Origin: Mesorhizobium sp.
GTDB taxonomy: Bacteria; Pseudomonadota; Alphaproteobacteria; Rhizobiales; Rhizobiaceae
Assembly (NCBI GenBank): GCA_004020315.1
Contig: SAQG01000001.1
Coordinates: 582,034 to 646,033, forward strand
Direction: 5' to 3'
DNA: 64,000 nt
Shown: positions 21,404 through 30,617 of the stretch, one piece after another
How positions within the stretch are numbered: position 1 is the stretch's first letter
How the letters are laid out: every line of letters begins with the position of its first letter
The notes under the pieces: generated by a model
Seen by the model: the letters and a program-made list of their open reading frames with translations, nothing else
Databases searched by the model: none
Told to the model about the DNA's origin: nothing
Made by a program: the position numbers and the translations under genes

Positions 21404-21651
21404 GGCCAGCACGACCGGGCTCGTGATGACCATCCGGGCCCGGTGTTCTGGCGGAATCATGCGCAGCGCGCCAAGCTGATCATTTGGAACGACGGGAAGA
21501 CCAAAGACGTTCCTGCGTACTGCATCGGCTAGCCACAGGTTCAACGCTTGTTGTTCCCAGGAAACGGAGGCGTTCCATTTTTGGCAACTCGGGCATCATT
21601 CCCCTGCCTCGCCCGCTTGGGCGCCGCGTGGATACTCTTGCGCAGTCGTTC

Positions 21652-22503
21652 ATGCGCCAGCGGCTCGGATCTCAGATGGACTTCTCGACCCCGCAAGGCG
21701 AGCCGGCGCTGTTGCCGCCCAGCTCGGTGTCCTGGCGTATTTTCAAGAACCCTGTTGCACTGTTCATCGGCGGGGTTACTGCGGTGCTGCTCGAATTGGC
21801 TGAGCCGCGGGTTCGCGACGCCATTTGGCAGCACAGCACATTCCGCTCCCACGCGCTGCGACGACTACAGCGTACGGGCCTCGCTGCCTTGGTCACGATC
21901 TACGGCCCCCAAACCAAGGCGAAGGCCATGATTGAAGGTGTGGTCAGGATGCATGGGCGCGTTTCAGGTCGAACCAGCGAAGGTGAGCCATACCACGCCA
22001 CCGACCCGGAGTTGCTGGCCTGGGTGCAAGCGACGGCCGGGTTTGGTTTCATGGAGGCGTATCACGTCTATGTGCACCGTCTGCATTTTTTCGAACGGGA
22101 CGCGATGTTTGCTGAGGCTCGCCCGGTCGCGCTTCTTTATGGTGCGGTTGACGCGCCCACGTCTCAGGCCGAGCTTTACGCGCTGTTCGACGTGATGAGG
22201 CAAAGACTCGTCGCGTCGCCGATCATCTTGGAATTCCTGGAGATCATGGAAGAAGTTCCCGCCTTGCCGGGAGTGGCTCAACCGCTTCAGCGGCCATTTC
22301 TGAAGGCGGCAGTCGAGATTCTACCCCGCTGGGTCCGCGAGCGGTTGGCACTCGGCGACCGCTGGACCCTGAAGCCGTGGGAGCGTGCTTTTGTGATGAT
22401 GACGGCTGCGATCTGCGAGAGCATCGTGCTCCCTTCATCACCAGCCGTCCAGTCATGCCGTCGCCTCGGTCTTTCCGAGAGCTATCTCTATCGCCGCCGT
22501 TAA
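21652..22503 (+). CDS. Oxygenase MpaB-like (DUF2236) protein
   Basis: About 283 residues from the ATG at 21652. Family landmarks are the N-terminal ELAEPRVRDAIWQHSTF, AMIEGVVRMHGRVSG and DPELLAWVQATAGFGFMEAYHVYVH. These match the DUF2236 fold shared by latex-clearing (rubber) oxygenases and fungal MpaB, where histidines bind heme. The substrate is not predictable. The frame is open back to 21484 and a GTG at 21628 is another possible start, so the N-terminus is uncertain. Confidence 0.78.
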   Translation: MRQRLGSQMDFSTPQGEPALLPPSSVSWRIFKNPVALFIGGVTAVLLELAEPRVRDAIWQHSTFRSHALRRLQRTGLAALVTIYGPQTKAKAMIEGVVRMHGRVSGRTSEGEPYHATDPELLAWVQATAGFGFMEAYHVYVHRLHFFERDAMFAEARPVALLYGAVDAPTSQAELYALFDVMRQRLVASPIILEFLEIMEEVPALPGVAQPLQRPFLKAAVEILPRWVRERLALGDRWTLKPWERAFVMMTAAICESIVLPSSPAVQSCRRLGLSESYLYRRR

Positions 22504-22799
22504 TCAGGCTTTCCAACATTGATGGGGCCGCGCCACGGCTGAGTCGGACCCCTTCCGGACCTTCCCCGAGGCAAGAGGACGTGCGGCTTCTGACCCAGGA
22601 ACGACCCCGAACATCAATCGAAGCCGACGCGCCCGGCTAGTGCGACGCGCCTCGCACAGCGACCCGAGTGGTTTGTGAAACTCGCTAGCCGCGAGCGAGA
22701 CAGAACTAATCCGGAAGGTCAGTTGACTCTTGGCCGCGACGGCCCATCCTCGATTTGTTGGCCTACCTTTCCGACCAACTTTTGAACAGGGAGGAAACA

Positions 22800-23222
22800 A
22801 TGGAAGCCGTCAATCGTAGATCCACACTTGCACTCGGTCTTACGCTGGCCACAACGCCTCTGATCACTTGGGCGACACCAGCAGCCGCCCAGACTTACGG
22901 CCCCGATGAGGGCAAGGAGGTTTCACCTGGCGTCAGAGTTGTAGAGCTTGGTGAGCGCAAGTCGGTTATACCAGCCTATGCAACGGTCAAACTGCGCGAT
23001 GTTGTTATCCAACCCGGTGCGAAGACAGCTGACAACATGATGACGAACGACATGCTCTGCCACATGACTGAGGGAGAACTTTCGGTCGTTCACAACAAAG
23101 AAAAGTTCACAGTCAAGAAGGGCGATGTTTGGGCCTGCGCTAATGGCGCTACTACAGAAGGCACCCAGAACACAAGCAGTGCGGTCGCGATCATGCGGGT
23201 CATCGATTTGATGCCCGCATGA
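22800..23222 (+). CDS. Exported cupin-like protein
   Basis: A 140-residue protein. The N-terminus (NRRSTLALGLTLATTPLITWATPAAAQ) is a signal peptide with a possible twin-arginine pair. The mature part has a small cupin barrel (VVIQPGAKTADNMMTNDMLCHMTEGELSVVHNKEKFTVKKGDVWACANGAT). The first cupin motif lacks the usual HxH, so metal binding is doubtful. A GGGAGGA site (22789-22795) precedes the start. Its partner and ligand are unknown. Confidence 0.75.
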   Translation: MEAVNRRSTLALGLTLATTPLITWATPAAAQTYGPDEGKEVSPGVRVVELGERKSVIPAYATVKLRDVVIQPGAKTADNMMTNDMLCHMTEGELSVVHNKEKFTVKKGDVWACANGATTEGTQNTSSAVAIMRVIDLMPA

Positions 23223-23563
23223 CGAAAGAGACGGGTGAAAGTGCGGCAATGGCCGCCCTAAAGAGAAGCCTGGGCGCGTGTCTGTCGTGTTAGGGAATGT
23301 CCAGCGAAGGGCCGCCTTCCACCCGACTGGGACGTAGAACGCTCCATCACGGTATAATCCGAGCCGATGCGTCGGCCGGCTCGGCCGCGCCACTTCCGGA
23401 CATTTGCGCAGACCACGACGAAGGTCTCGATCCGCCCAACGCGGCATTCTTAAGCTCCGAAAGCGACGATCAGCGGAGCCGAAACTTCTTATCATTTCCA
23501 CCTAGCGCAACAGCATATGCTCTTCCGCTGGAAGCCGCTTAGGAGTTCCCTCGCGATTCCTAT
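23223..23563. other. Intergenic region between cupin and DoxX genes
   Basis: 341 bases between convergent genes. Small open frames on both strands have no family character. Nothing further was seen. Confidence 0.5.
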
Positions 23564-23971
23564 TCAGGGCGTCGCGAGGCCGGTTCCGCGACGGGCCGCA
23601 TCGACGCTCCACGCGCCGCCTCCCGCGAAAAAGAAATACAGGAAAATGAAGCAGTAGAGGATCGCCGCGTCGCCCTGGTTGACAACCGGAAAAAAGTTTT
23701 GCGGCGCGTGTGCCATGAAATAGGCGACCGCCATGTTGCCGGACAGAATGAACGCGACGGGCCGGGTGAAGAGTCCGAGGGCAAGCAGCACGCCTCCGAT
23801 CAGCTCGATCAGTCCCTGAATCACAAAAGGCCCCGACAGTTGCATCGGCTCGGGAGCGGGCGGAAAATTGAACAACTTTTGAGTTCCGTGCTCCAGAAAC
23901 AGCAGCGCCGACATGATCCTCACGACGCTTAACCATTGCGGAGCCCAGGCCGAAATCTTGTGGAAATTCAT
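23564..23971 (-). CDS. DoxX family membrane protein
   Basis: A 135-residue four-helix protein. The signature segments are ALLFLEHGTQKLFNFP, GLIELIGGVLLALGLFTRPVAFILSGNMAVAYFMAHAPQNFFPVVNQGDAAILYCFIFLYFFFAGGGAWSVDA, which are typical of DoxX. The family includes subunits of thiosulfate oxidoreductases and proteins linked to redox stress. The precise role here is unknown. The ATG at 23971 was chosen because the upstream part of the frame is not DoxX-like. Confidence 0.88.
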   Translation of the reverse strand: MNFHKISAWAPQWLSVVRIMSALLFLEHGTQKLFNFPPAPEPMQLSGPFVIQGLIELIGGVLLALGLFTRPVAFILSGNMAVAYFMAHAPQNFFPVVNQGDAAILYCFIFLYFFFAGGGAWSVDAARRGTGLATP

Positions 23972-24281
23972 CAGTTGGCCTCCATCATGACCCGGTGATT
24001 CCGGCCAGCAGGCTGAATTATCAGCGGGCCTGCTCTTCGCACCGATTTCGCGAAGAGGGTATGATGCACAGCGCGAGGCGTACACCAATACTCCCAGTTC
24101 ACAGTCGCGTGACATCCGGTCGTACTATTGATGGAGTGCCGAGCCGCGGGAACTGCGACCTTACCGATTGCGCTTGCTCCGCCAGTGACTAGCGCCGACG
24201 AGGCCAAGCGCCAGGCTTTCCCCACCAGTGCATGTCACCCAACATTGCGCTGCGGTTTTGGGACAACCGACTTGCACCAAA
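23972..24281. other. Intergenic region upstream of the DoxX gene
   Basis: 310 bases between the DoxX start and the GGDEF/EAL stop. No gene, RNA or clear promoter was recognised. Confidence 0.5.
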
Positions 24282-27170
24282 TCAAGCCCGAGTCAGCGGG
24301 TACTGTTCCTTCAGCGTCTTCAGCACCTGATCGCCGGGCATTGGCGCGCCGAACATGAAGCTCTGCACATATTCGCAGCCCATCTGGCGCAGTTCGAGCG
24401 CATCACTTTCGTCCGAAATGCCCTCGGCCACGACCGAAAGGCCGAGTTCATGCGCCATGTTGACCATGGATTTGAGCAGCACCGCGCGCTTCGGTGTCGC
24501 GTCGTCGACAAAGCTCTTGTCGATTTTGATCGTGTCGAAGGGAAAGCGCGTCAGATAGGCCAGCGATGAGTAGCCGGTGCCGAAATCGTCCAGCGACAGG
24601 CCGATGCCAAGCTTCTTCAGCTTGTTCAGTACATGGGCTGTCTGCTCGGGATTATCCATCACCAGCGATTCAGTGAGTTCGAGCCGGAAGCAGCGCGGCT
24701 TCAGATTGGCCCGCGCGATCACCGAGCGGACGTCGCTGACCAGATCGCGGCGGATGAGCTGGCGGCTGGACAGGTTGACCGAAACCGAGAGCGGCGCGTC
24801 GCCGATCTGCTTTTGCCAGCCGGCCAGATCTTCGGCGGCCTGTTGCATGGCGAACAGGCCAAGCTGCACGATCAGGCCGCAGCTCTCGGCGACCGGGATG
24901 AAATCGCCCGGCGGGATCATGCCGCGGCGCGGATGGTCCCAGCGCAAAAGCGCCTCGAAGCCGGCAACGCTGCCGTCTTCCAGCCGCACGATGGGCTGGT
25001 AAGCGAGTGTGAATTCGCGCCGTTCGATGGCACGGCGCAGGTCCGACTCGAACTGCAGCCGGTCGGTGCCGACGGTGCGGAACGCGGGTCGGAACGGCTC
25101 GATCCTGTCGCCGCCAAAACGCTTGGCCTGGTGCATGGCAAGCTCGGCGTCCTTGACCATGTCTTCGGCCGAAGTCTGCGCCGAAGTCCAGGTGACCAGT
25201 CCGATCGAGGCGGTCAGCACGATCTCGCGCTTGGCAAAGGTGATCGGATTGTTGATTGCATGCTTGATGGCGTCGGCAACGGCCGCGATGCGGGCCGGGT
25301 CCTGTTCGGAAAGCAGCATCAGCGCGAACTGGTCGCCGGCAAAGCGCGAGAGCGAATCCTTCGGCTTGAGCAGGCGGTGCAGCCGGCGCGCAACGGTGAG
25401 CAGGATGGTATCGCCGGCCGAGATGCCGAGCCCGTTATTGACCTGCTTGAACCGGTCTATGTCGATGACGAAGACGGTCGGACGCACTTTCTCTTCCGTG
25501 CGCGCGATCGAGATGATCGCCTCCAGCCGGTTCATCAGCAACTCCCGGTTCGGCAGGCCGGTCAGATTGTCGTGCACGGCATCGTGCAGCAGCCTCTCCT
25601 CCGACTTCTTCTGCTCCGTCACGTCGACCATGGTGCCGACGCAGCGGATGACCTCGCCATCCGATCCGATCACCGGCCGGGCACGCAGCGAAAACCAGTG
25701 ATAGTGCCCGTCGGCGCCGCGCAGGCGGAAATTCTGCGACACCCGGCCGCGCCGGTGTTCGAGCACCACGTCGAGCGTGGTACGGAACGTGTCGCGATCG
25801 TCGGCATGGAGGACCGGCAGCCAGTTGCGGGCGGCTCCGCCCAGACTGTCAGGCGCAAGGCCAAGCTGGATGCTGACATCCGGCTTGGTGACGACGCGGT
25901 CGCGCATCACGTCCCAGTCCCAAACCGTGTCGCCCGATCCGGCGACGGCCAGCGCCTGCCGTTCGAGATCGGAGAACAGGCCCTGATGCAGCGCGCCGCC
26001 GGCAAAGGCGTGCTGCATGACGGTGAAGCCAATCAGCAGGATGATGAGGATCAGCCCGCCGCCCAGTGCCGGCTGGGCGATGTCGTTGTCGAGCATGCCG
26101 GTGATCGCCATCCACGACCCGCATAGCCACAACAGGACCATGACCCAACTGGGCACCAGCATGATGGCACGATCGTAGCCGCGTATGCCGAGGAAGATAA
26201 TCAGGCCGAGGCCGGTCAGCGCGGTGGCGGCGAAGGACAGCCTGGCGATGCCGGCAGCGACCGCCGGATCGACGATTGCAACGCCAGCGATCAGCAGCAG
26301 CCCCAGAATCCAGACCAGCGCGCCGTAGCTGAAATGGCCATGCCATCGGTTGAGATTGAGATAGGCGAACAGGAACACCACGAAGGTCGCCGCAAGCGCC
26401 ACCTCCGTCCCGGCTCGCCACATCTGCTCGTTGCCGGGCGATATTTCCAGGACCTTGTTGAGAAAGCCGAAGTCGATGCAGATATAGGCGAGCACCGCCC
26501 AGGCGAGTGCTGCGGTTGCCGGGAACATCGACGTCCCCTTGACGACGAAAAGAATGGTCAGGAACAGCGCCAGGAGGCCGGCAATGCCGATGACGATGCC
26601 GCGAAACAGCGTGTAGGAATTGACCGAGTCCTTGTAGGCTTCCGGCTCCCAAAGATAGACCTGAGGCAGTTTGGGCGAGGCAAGTTCGGCAATGAAGGTG
26701 ATCACCGTTCCGGGGTTCAGCGTCACCCGGAACACATCGGCGTCGGGGCTGGTCTGGCGGTCGAGCGCGAAGCCTTCGCTGGGCGTGATCGCGGCAATGC
26801 GGGTCGAGCCGAGATCCGGCCAGAAGATGCCGGAATTCACCAGCCGGAAATGCGGCGCAACGATCAGCCTGTCGAGCTGCTGGTCGGTGGTGTTGGCAAG
26901 CGCAAACACCGCCCAGTCGCCCGTCGAGCGCGCATCATTGGCCTCGACCTCGATGCGCCGCACGATGCCGTCCGGTCCCGGCGCGGTCGACACCTGGAAG
27001 TTCTCGCCCTGGTTGCGGTAGATTTCGACTGCGCCCGAAAGGTCGAGCGCCACGTCGTCGCGCGCGATCTTGATCGGTTCGACGGCGAAGGCCGAGGACG
27101 TCGCGCAGAGCACGACGATTGCCGTCAGCACAAAGGCGAACAACGACCCGATTCGCAGGAAATTCGTCAA
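24282..27170 (-). CDS. Membrane GGDEF/EAL protein with PAS domain, degenerate GGDEF
   Basis: A 962-residue protein. In order it has a signal peptide (to about SSAFAVE), a periplasmic sensor domain (about 30-185), seven or eight transmembrane helices (about 188-390, 7TMR-DISM-like), a PAS domain (about 405-530), GGDEF (about 540-700) and EAL (about 715-955). The GGDEF signature is changed to AGDQF (residues 611-615), so cyclase activity is unlikely. The EAL domain is intact, with Glu739 in FEALLRW, then VNLSS, LELTES, DDFGTGYSS, IKIDKSF and VAEGI. It is therefore predicted to be a cyclic-di-GMP phosphodiesterase regulated by an external signal. Confidence 0.93.
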   Translation of the reverse strand: MTNFLRIGSLFAFVLTAIVVLCATSSAFAVEPIKIARDDVALDLSGAVEIYRNQGENFQVSTAPGPDGIVRRIEVEANDARSTGDWAVFALANTTDQQLDRLIVAPHFRLVNSGIFWPDLGSTRIAAITPSEGFALDRQTSPDADVFRVTLNPGTVITFIAELASPKLPQVYLWEPEAYKDSVNSYTLFRGIVIGIAGLLALFLTILFVVKGTSMFPATAALAWAVLAYICIDFGFLNKVLEISPGNEQMWRAGTEVALAATFVVFLFAYLNLNRWHGHFSYGALVWILGLLLIAGVAIVDPAVAAGIARLSFAATALTGLGLIIFLGIRGYDRAIMLVPSWVMVLLWLCGSWMAITGMLDNDIAQPALGGGLILIILLIGFTVMQHAFAGGALHQGLFSDLERQALAVAGSGDTVWDWDVMRDRVVTKPDVSIQLGLAPDSLGGAARNWLPVLHADDRDTFRTTLDVVLEHRRGRVSQNFRLRGADGHYHWFSLRARPVIGSDGEVIRCVGTMVDVTEQKKSEERLLHDAVHDNLTGLPNRELLMNRLEAIISIARTEEKVRPTVFVIDIDRFKQVNNGLGISAGDTILLTVARRLHRLLKPKDSLSRFAGDQFALMLLSEQDPARIAAVADAIKHAINNPITFAKREIVLTASIGLVTWTSAQTSAEDMVKDAELAMHQAKRFGGDRIEPFRPAFRTVGTDRLQFESDLRRAIERREFTLAYQPIVRLEDGSVAGFEALLRWDHPRRGMIPPGDFIPVAESCGLIVQLGLFAMQQAAEDLAGWQKQIGDAPLSVSVNLSSRQLIRRDLVSDVRSVIARANLKPRCFRLELTESLVMDNPEQTAHVLNKLKKLGIGLSLDDFGTGYSSLAYLTRFPFDTIKIDKSFVDDATPKRAVLLKSMVNMAHELGLSVVAEGISDESDALELRQMGCEYVQSFMFGAPMPGDQVLKTLKEQYPLTRA

Positions 27171-27173
27171 AAA

Positions 27174-27770
27174 TCAGTCCTTCGTTCCCGCGCCCGGCGG
27201 ATCGTCTTCGATCCGGGCGTAGAGGTAATGGTCCTGCCAGATGCCATTGATCCTGAGATAGGATCGCAGAAGTCCTTCGCGCCGGAATCCGGCTTTTTCA
27301 AGCACGCGGATCGACCGGGCATTGTCGGGAATACAGGCAGCTTCGATCCGGTGCAACCTCAGCGTATCGAAGGCGAAGCGCGTCACCACTTTGACCGCGT
27401 CGGTCATCAGGCCACGGCCGCTGTAGCGCTCGCCGATCCAGTAGCCGATGTGGCCGCTTTGCGCGACGCCGTGGCGGATGTTGCCGAGGGTGATTCCACC
27501 GACAAGCTTGCCGTTGCTTTTGTCGAAGATGAAGAAGGCTATGGCCGTTCCCTGCGCATAATCTTCGCGATAGCGGCTGAGGCGATGCCGCCAGGCCGTG
27601 CGGTCGAGCTCGTCGGGGTTCCACCGAGGCTCCCACGGCTCCAGGAAGGCGCGGCTTTCTCCGCGCAGCACCGACCATTCACGATAGTCGTTGGTCAGCG
27701 GCACGCGCAGCGTGACCCGGTCACCCTTCAGTGCCGGTAGGTCACGGCGAAAGAAAGGGAGCGCGAACAT
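27174..27770 (-). CDS. GNAT acetyltransferase, RimJ/RimL type
   Basis: A 198-residue protein with the RimJ-like pattern. ITLGNIRHGVAQSGHIGYWIGERYSGRGLMTDAVKVVTRFAFDTLRLHRIEAACIPDNARSIRVLEKAGFRREGLLRSYLRINGIWQDHYLYARI covers the acetyl-CoA site and the C-terminal fold. It probably acetylates protein N-termini or a small amine; the target is unknown. It sits between the M16 peptidase and the GGDEF/EAL gene, with gaps of 15 and 3 bases, suggesting one operon. Confidence 0.92.
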   Translation of the reverse strand: MFALPFFRRDLPALKGDRVTLRVPLTNDYREWSVLRGESRAFLEPWEPRWNPDELDRTAWRHRLSRYREDYAQGTAIAFFIFDKSNGKLVGGITLGNIRHGVAQSGHIGYWIGERYSGRGLMTDAVKVVTRFAFDTLRLHRIEAACIPDNARSIRVLEKAGFRREGLLRSYLRINGIWQDHYLYARIEDDPPGAGTKD

Positions 27771-27785
27771 GACGCTTTGATGGAC

Positions 27786-29078
27786 TTAGCCGGCGAGCTT
27801 TCGGGCCGTGGTCTGCGTGCCCGAAAGCGACTCAAGGACCGCCTCATAGGGAGCGAGCGTGCCCACCGGTCCGACGGCAGTCAGCGTTGGCTTGGTCGAA
27901 AACAGCCGTGACGACAGGTCCGTCAGCCGCTCGACAGTCAGCGCCGACAGCCGTTCCATCAGCTCTTCCTTGGCAATCGGCCGGCCGAACAGAAGCATTT
28001 GCCGGGCGATCTGCGAGGCGCGGCTGGCCGGGCTTTCGGCGGACATGATCAGGCCTGCACGGTACTGGGCGCGTGCCCGGTCGAGTTCCTCCTGCAGGAT
28101 GTTCTCGCCGACCTTCTGCAACTCGTTGATGACCACCGGCACCAATTCGGCGATGTCGCTCTGCCCGGTCGCGGCATGAACGCCAAAAATGCCGGTGTCG
28201 GAAAAACCCCAGTGGAAGGCATAGACCGAATAGCACAGCCCGCGCTTTTCGCGGACCTCTTGGAAAAGACGCGACGACATGCCGCCGCCAAGGATCATCG
28301 ACAGGACCTGCGAGGCGTAGAAGTCACGCACATGATAGGCGCGGCCCTCGAACCCCAGCACGATCTGAGCGTCCATCAGGTCGCGGTCCTCGCGGAAATC
28401 GCCGCCGACATATTGCGCATATTGCGGCATCGTGTTGTCGGACTTGCTGCGGAAACCGCCGAGATGCTTCTCGACCTCGCGCACGAAATTGTCGTGCTTG
28501 ATGTCGCCGGCGGCAACGACCACCATGCGTTCGGCGCCATATTGCCGTTCGATGAATTTGTGCAATTGCTTCGAGGTGAAGGATTTGACGGTTTCCGGCG
28601 TGCCAAGGATGGAGCGGCCGATCGTCTGGTGGCGGAAGGCCGTCTCGGTGAAGTGGTCGAAGACGACGTCGTCGGGTGTATCGTGCGCGGCGCCGATCTC
28701 CTGCAGGATCACGTGCTGCTCGCGCTCCAGCTCCTGCGGGTCGAACTCGGAGTCCTGCAGGATGTCGGAGAGGATATCGACGGCCAGGGGCACGTCGTCG
28801 CTCAGCACCCTGGCATAATAGGAGGTGGTCTCGACACTGGTGGCGGCATTAATCTCGCCGCCGACGTCCTCGATTTCCGAGGCGATCTCGAAGGCGCTGC
28901 GCCTTCTGGTTCCCTTGAACGCCATGTGTTCAAGCAGGTGGGCCATTCCGTGCTCTTCGTTACGCTCGTTGCGGGCGCCTGATTTGATCCAGGCACCAAG
29001 AGCGACGGATTCGAGGCTTGGAAGGGTTTCGGTGGCGACTGTCAGGCCGTTCGACAGACGGCTTACCTCAACACCCAT
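27786..29078 (-). CDS. M16 family zinc peptidase (processing-peptidase-like)
   Basis: A 430-residue M16 protein with the inverted zinc motif HLLEH (His47, Glu50, His51 in GMAHLLEHMAFKGT). The downstream glutamate lies in LEREQHVILQEIGAAHDTPDDVVFD. The C-terminal half carries the second M16 domain (LSMILGGGMSSRLFQEVREKRGLCYSVYAF). It resembles the beta subunit of mitochondrial processing peptidase. It follows thrC by 14 bases, an order common in related genomes. Confidence 0.94.
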   Translation of the reverse strand: MGVEVSRLSNGLTVATETLPSLESVALGAWIKSGARNERNEEHGMAHLLEHMAFKGTRRRSAFEIASEIEDVGGEINAATSVETTSYYARVLSDDVPLAVDILSDILQDSEFDPQELEREQHVILQEIGAAHDTPDDVVFDHFTETAFRHQTIGRSILGTPETVKSFTSKQLHKFIERQYGAERMVVVAAGDIKHDNFVREVEKHLGGFRSKSDNTMPQYAQYVGGDFREDRDLMDAQIVLGFEGRAYHVRDFYASQVLSMILGGGMSSRLFQEVREKRGLCYSVYAFHWGFSDTGIFGVHAATGQSDIAELVPVVINELQKVGENILQEELDRARAQYRAGLIMSAESPASRASQIARQMLLFGRPIAKEELMERLSALTVERLTDLSSRLFSTKPTLTAVGPVGTLAPYEAVLESLSGTQTTARKLAG

Positions 29079-29092
29079 ATAGCTGATACTCC

Positions 29093-30490
29093 CTAACTTG
29101 CCGCCCGCGTGTGGCGGCTAACATAATCTTCCACCATTTTCAGGTCGGATGGAAGTACCGTGTATTTTTCCTCTGATGTCATCAACCCGCCTAGCCATGC
29201 GGGCAGGGCAGGCGACACGCCGCTGGCGGCTTCGACGGCGGCCGGGAACTTCGCCGGATGGGCGGTCCCCAGCACCACCATAGGCACGGCATTGGTGGCC
29301 TTCGCAGCCGCAACATGCATGGCCGCGGCCGTGTGCGGGTCGAGCAGATAGTCGCTGGCTGCGAGCGTCGAGCGGATCGTGGCGGCGACTTCGTCCACCG
29401 TCGAACGGCCGGCATCGAATTCGGAGCGGATCCTGGCGATCTCACCCGCTTCGATGGTGAAGGCGCCGGACTGCTTGAGGCCGCTCATGTAGCGCCGCAC
29501 GGTCGAGGCATCGCGGCCGGCCGCCTCGAACAGCAAGCGCTCGAAATTCGACGAGACCTGGATGTCCATTGACGGTGACGTGGTCGAAAAGACGCCTTTC
29601 GTGCGGTACTCGCCGCTCGACAGCGTGCGCGCCAGAATGTCGTTGTCATTGGTCGCGATGATCAGCCGCTCGATCGGCAGCCCCATCTTCTTGGCGGCGT
29701 AGCCGGCGAAGATGTCGCCGAAATTGCCGGTCGGCACCGTGAAGGAAACCGGCCGGTCGGGCGCGCCGAGCGACAGCGCCGATGAGAAATAATAGACGAT
29801 CTGAGCCATGATGCGGGCCCAGTTGATCGAATTGACGCCGGACAGCGATACCCGGTCGCGAAAACCGTGATCATTGAACATGTCCTTCACCAGGCCCTGG
29901 CAATCGTCGAAATTGCCTTCGACCGCCAGCGCATGGACATTTGCAGCGATGGCCGTCGTCATCTGCCGCTGTTGCACCGGCGAGACTCGGCCGTGCGGGA
30001 AAAGAACGAAGATGTCGGTGCGATTGCGCCCGGCGAAGGCGTCGATGGCAGCCCCGCCGGTGTCGCCGGACGTGGCGCCGACAATGGTGGCGCGCTGGTC
30101 GCGTTCGGCAAGCACATGGTCCATCAGCCGGGCGAGAAGCTGCATGGCGACGTCCTTGAAGGCAAGCGTCGGGCCATGGAAGAGTTCCAGAACGAACATG
30201 TTCGAGCCGGTCTGTACCAGCGGGCAGACCGCCTCGTGACGGAAGGTCGCATAGGCTTCGCGCACCAGGCGTTCGAACACCGGCATCGCGATCTCGCCGC
30301 CGAGAAACGGCGACAGCACGCGGATGGCGAGGTCGGGATAGGCAAGGCCGCGCATGACGCGGATCTCTGCCGCCGAAAACTGCGGCCAGGTATCAGGCAC
30401 ATAAAGACCGCCATCACGCGCCAAGCCCGCCAGCACCGCGTCGGAAAATCCAAGCACGGGCGCCTCCCCGCGGGTACTCACATATTGCAT
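29093..30490 (-). CDS. thrC: Threonine synthase
   Basis: A 465-residue PLP enzyme that converts O-phosphohomoserine to threonine. The N-terminus MQYVSTRGEAPVLGFSDAVLAGLARDGGLYVP is typical. The PLP lysine is Lys112 in FHGPTLAFKDVAMQLL, and the ATSGDTGGAAIDAF loop binds phosphate. It completes the threonine branch with the homoserine kinase at 13508. It is divergent from the lipoprotein gene. Confidence 0.97.
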   Translation of the reverse strand: MQYVSTRGEAPVLGFSDAVLAGLARDGGLYVPDTWPQFSAAEIRVMRGLAYPDLAIRVLSPFLGGEIAMPVFERLVREAYATFRHEAVCPLVQTGSNMFVLELFHGPTLAFKDVAMQLLARLMDHVLAERDQRATIVGATSGDTGGAAIDAFAGRNRTDIFVLFPHGRVSPVQQRQMTTAIAANVHALAVEGNFDDCQGLVKDMFNDHGFRDRVSLSGVNSINWARIMAQIVYYFSSALSLGAPDRPVSFTVPTGNFGDIFAGYAAKKMGLPIERLIIATNDNDILARTLSSGEYRTKGVFSTTSPSMDIQVSSNFERLLFEAAGRDASTVRRYMSGLKQSGAFTIEAGEIARIRSEFDAGRSTVDEVAATIRSTLAASDYLLDPHTAAAMHVAAAKATNAVPMVVLGTAHPAKFPAAVEAASGVSPALPAWLGGLMTSEEKYTVLPSDLKMVEDYVSRHTRAAS

Positions 30491-30617
30491 CGTAATGTTC
30501 CATTGCTGCCGGGCGGTTTCGTCCGCGGCAAAGTGGTTAATTTCCGCACTTGATCAGTCGCATTTTTGCCGCGCGGTTGATATACGTCACCCGCTTTGCG
30601 AGAGGGAAGTCCAGTTC

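Noticed and set aside
21341..21544. Minus-strand frame of 67 residues that partly overlaps the end of the DUF4242 gene
   Set aside because: It overlaps a supported gene on the other strand and has no ribosome-binding site or family match. A decayed remnant is possible but unsupported.
24633..26126. Long plus-strand open frame opposite the GGDEF/EAL gene
   Set aside because: It is antisense to a protein with five recognised domains; the composition is that of a high-GC shadow.
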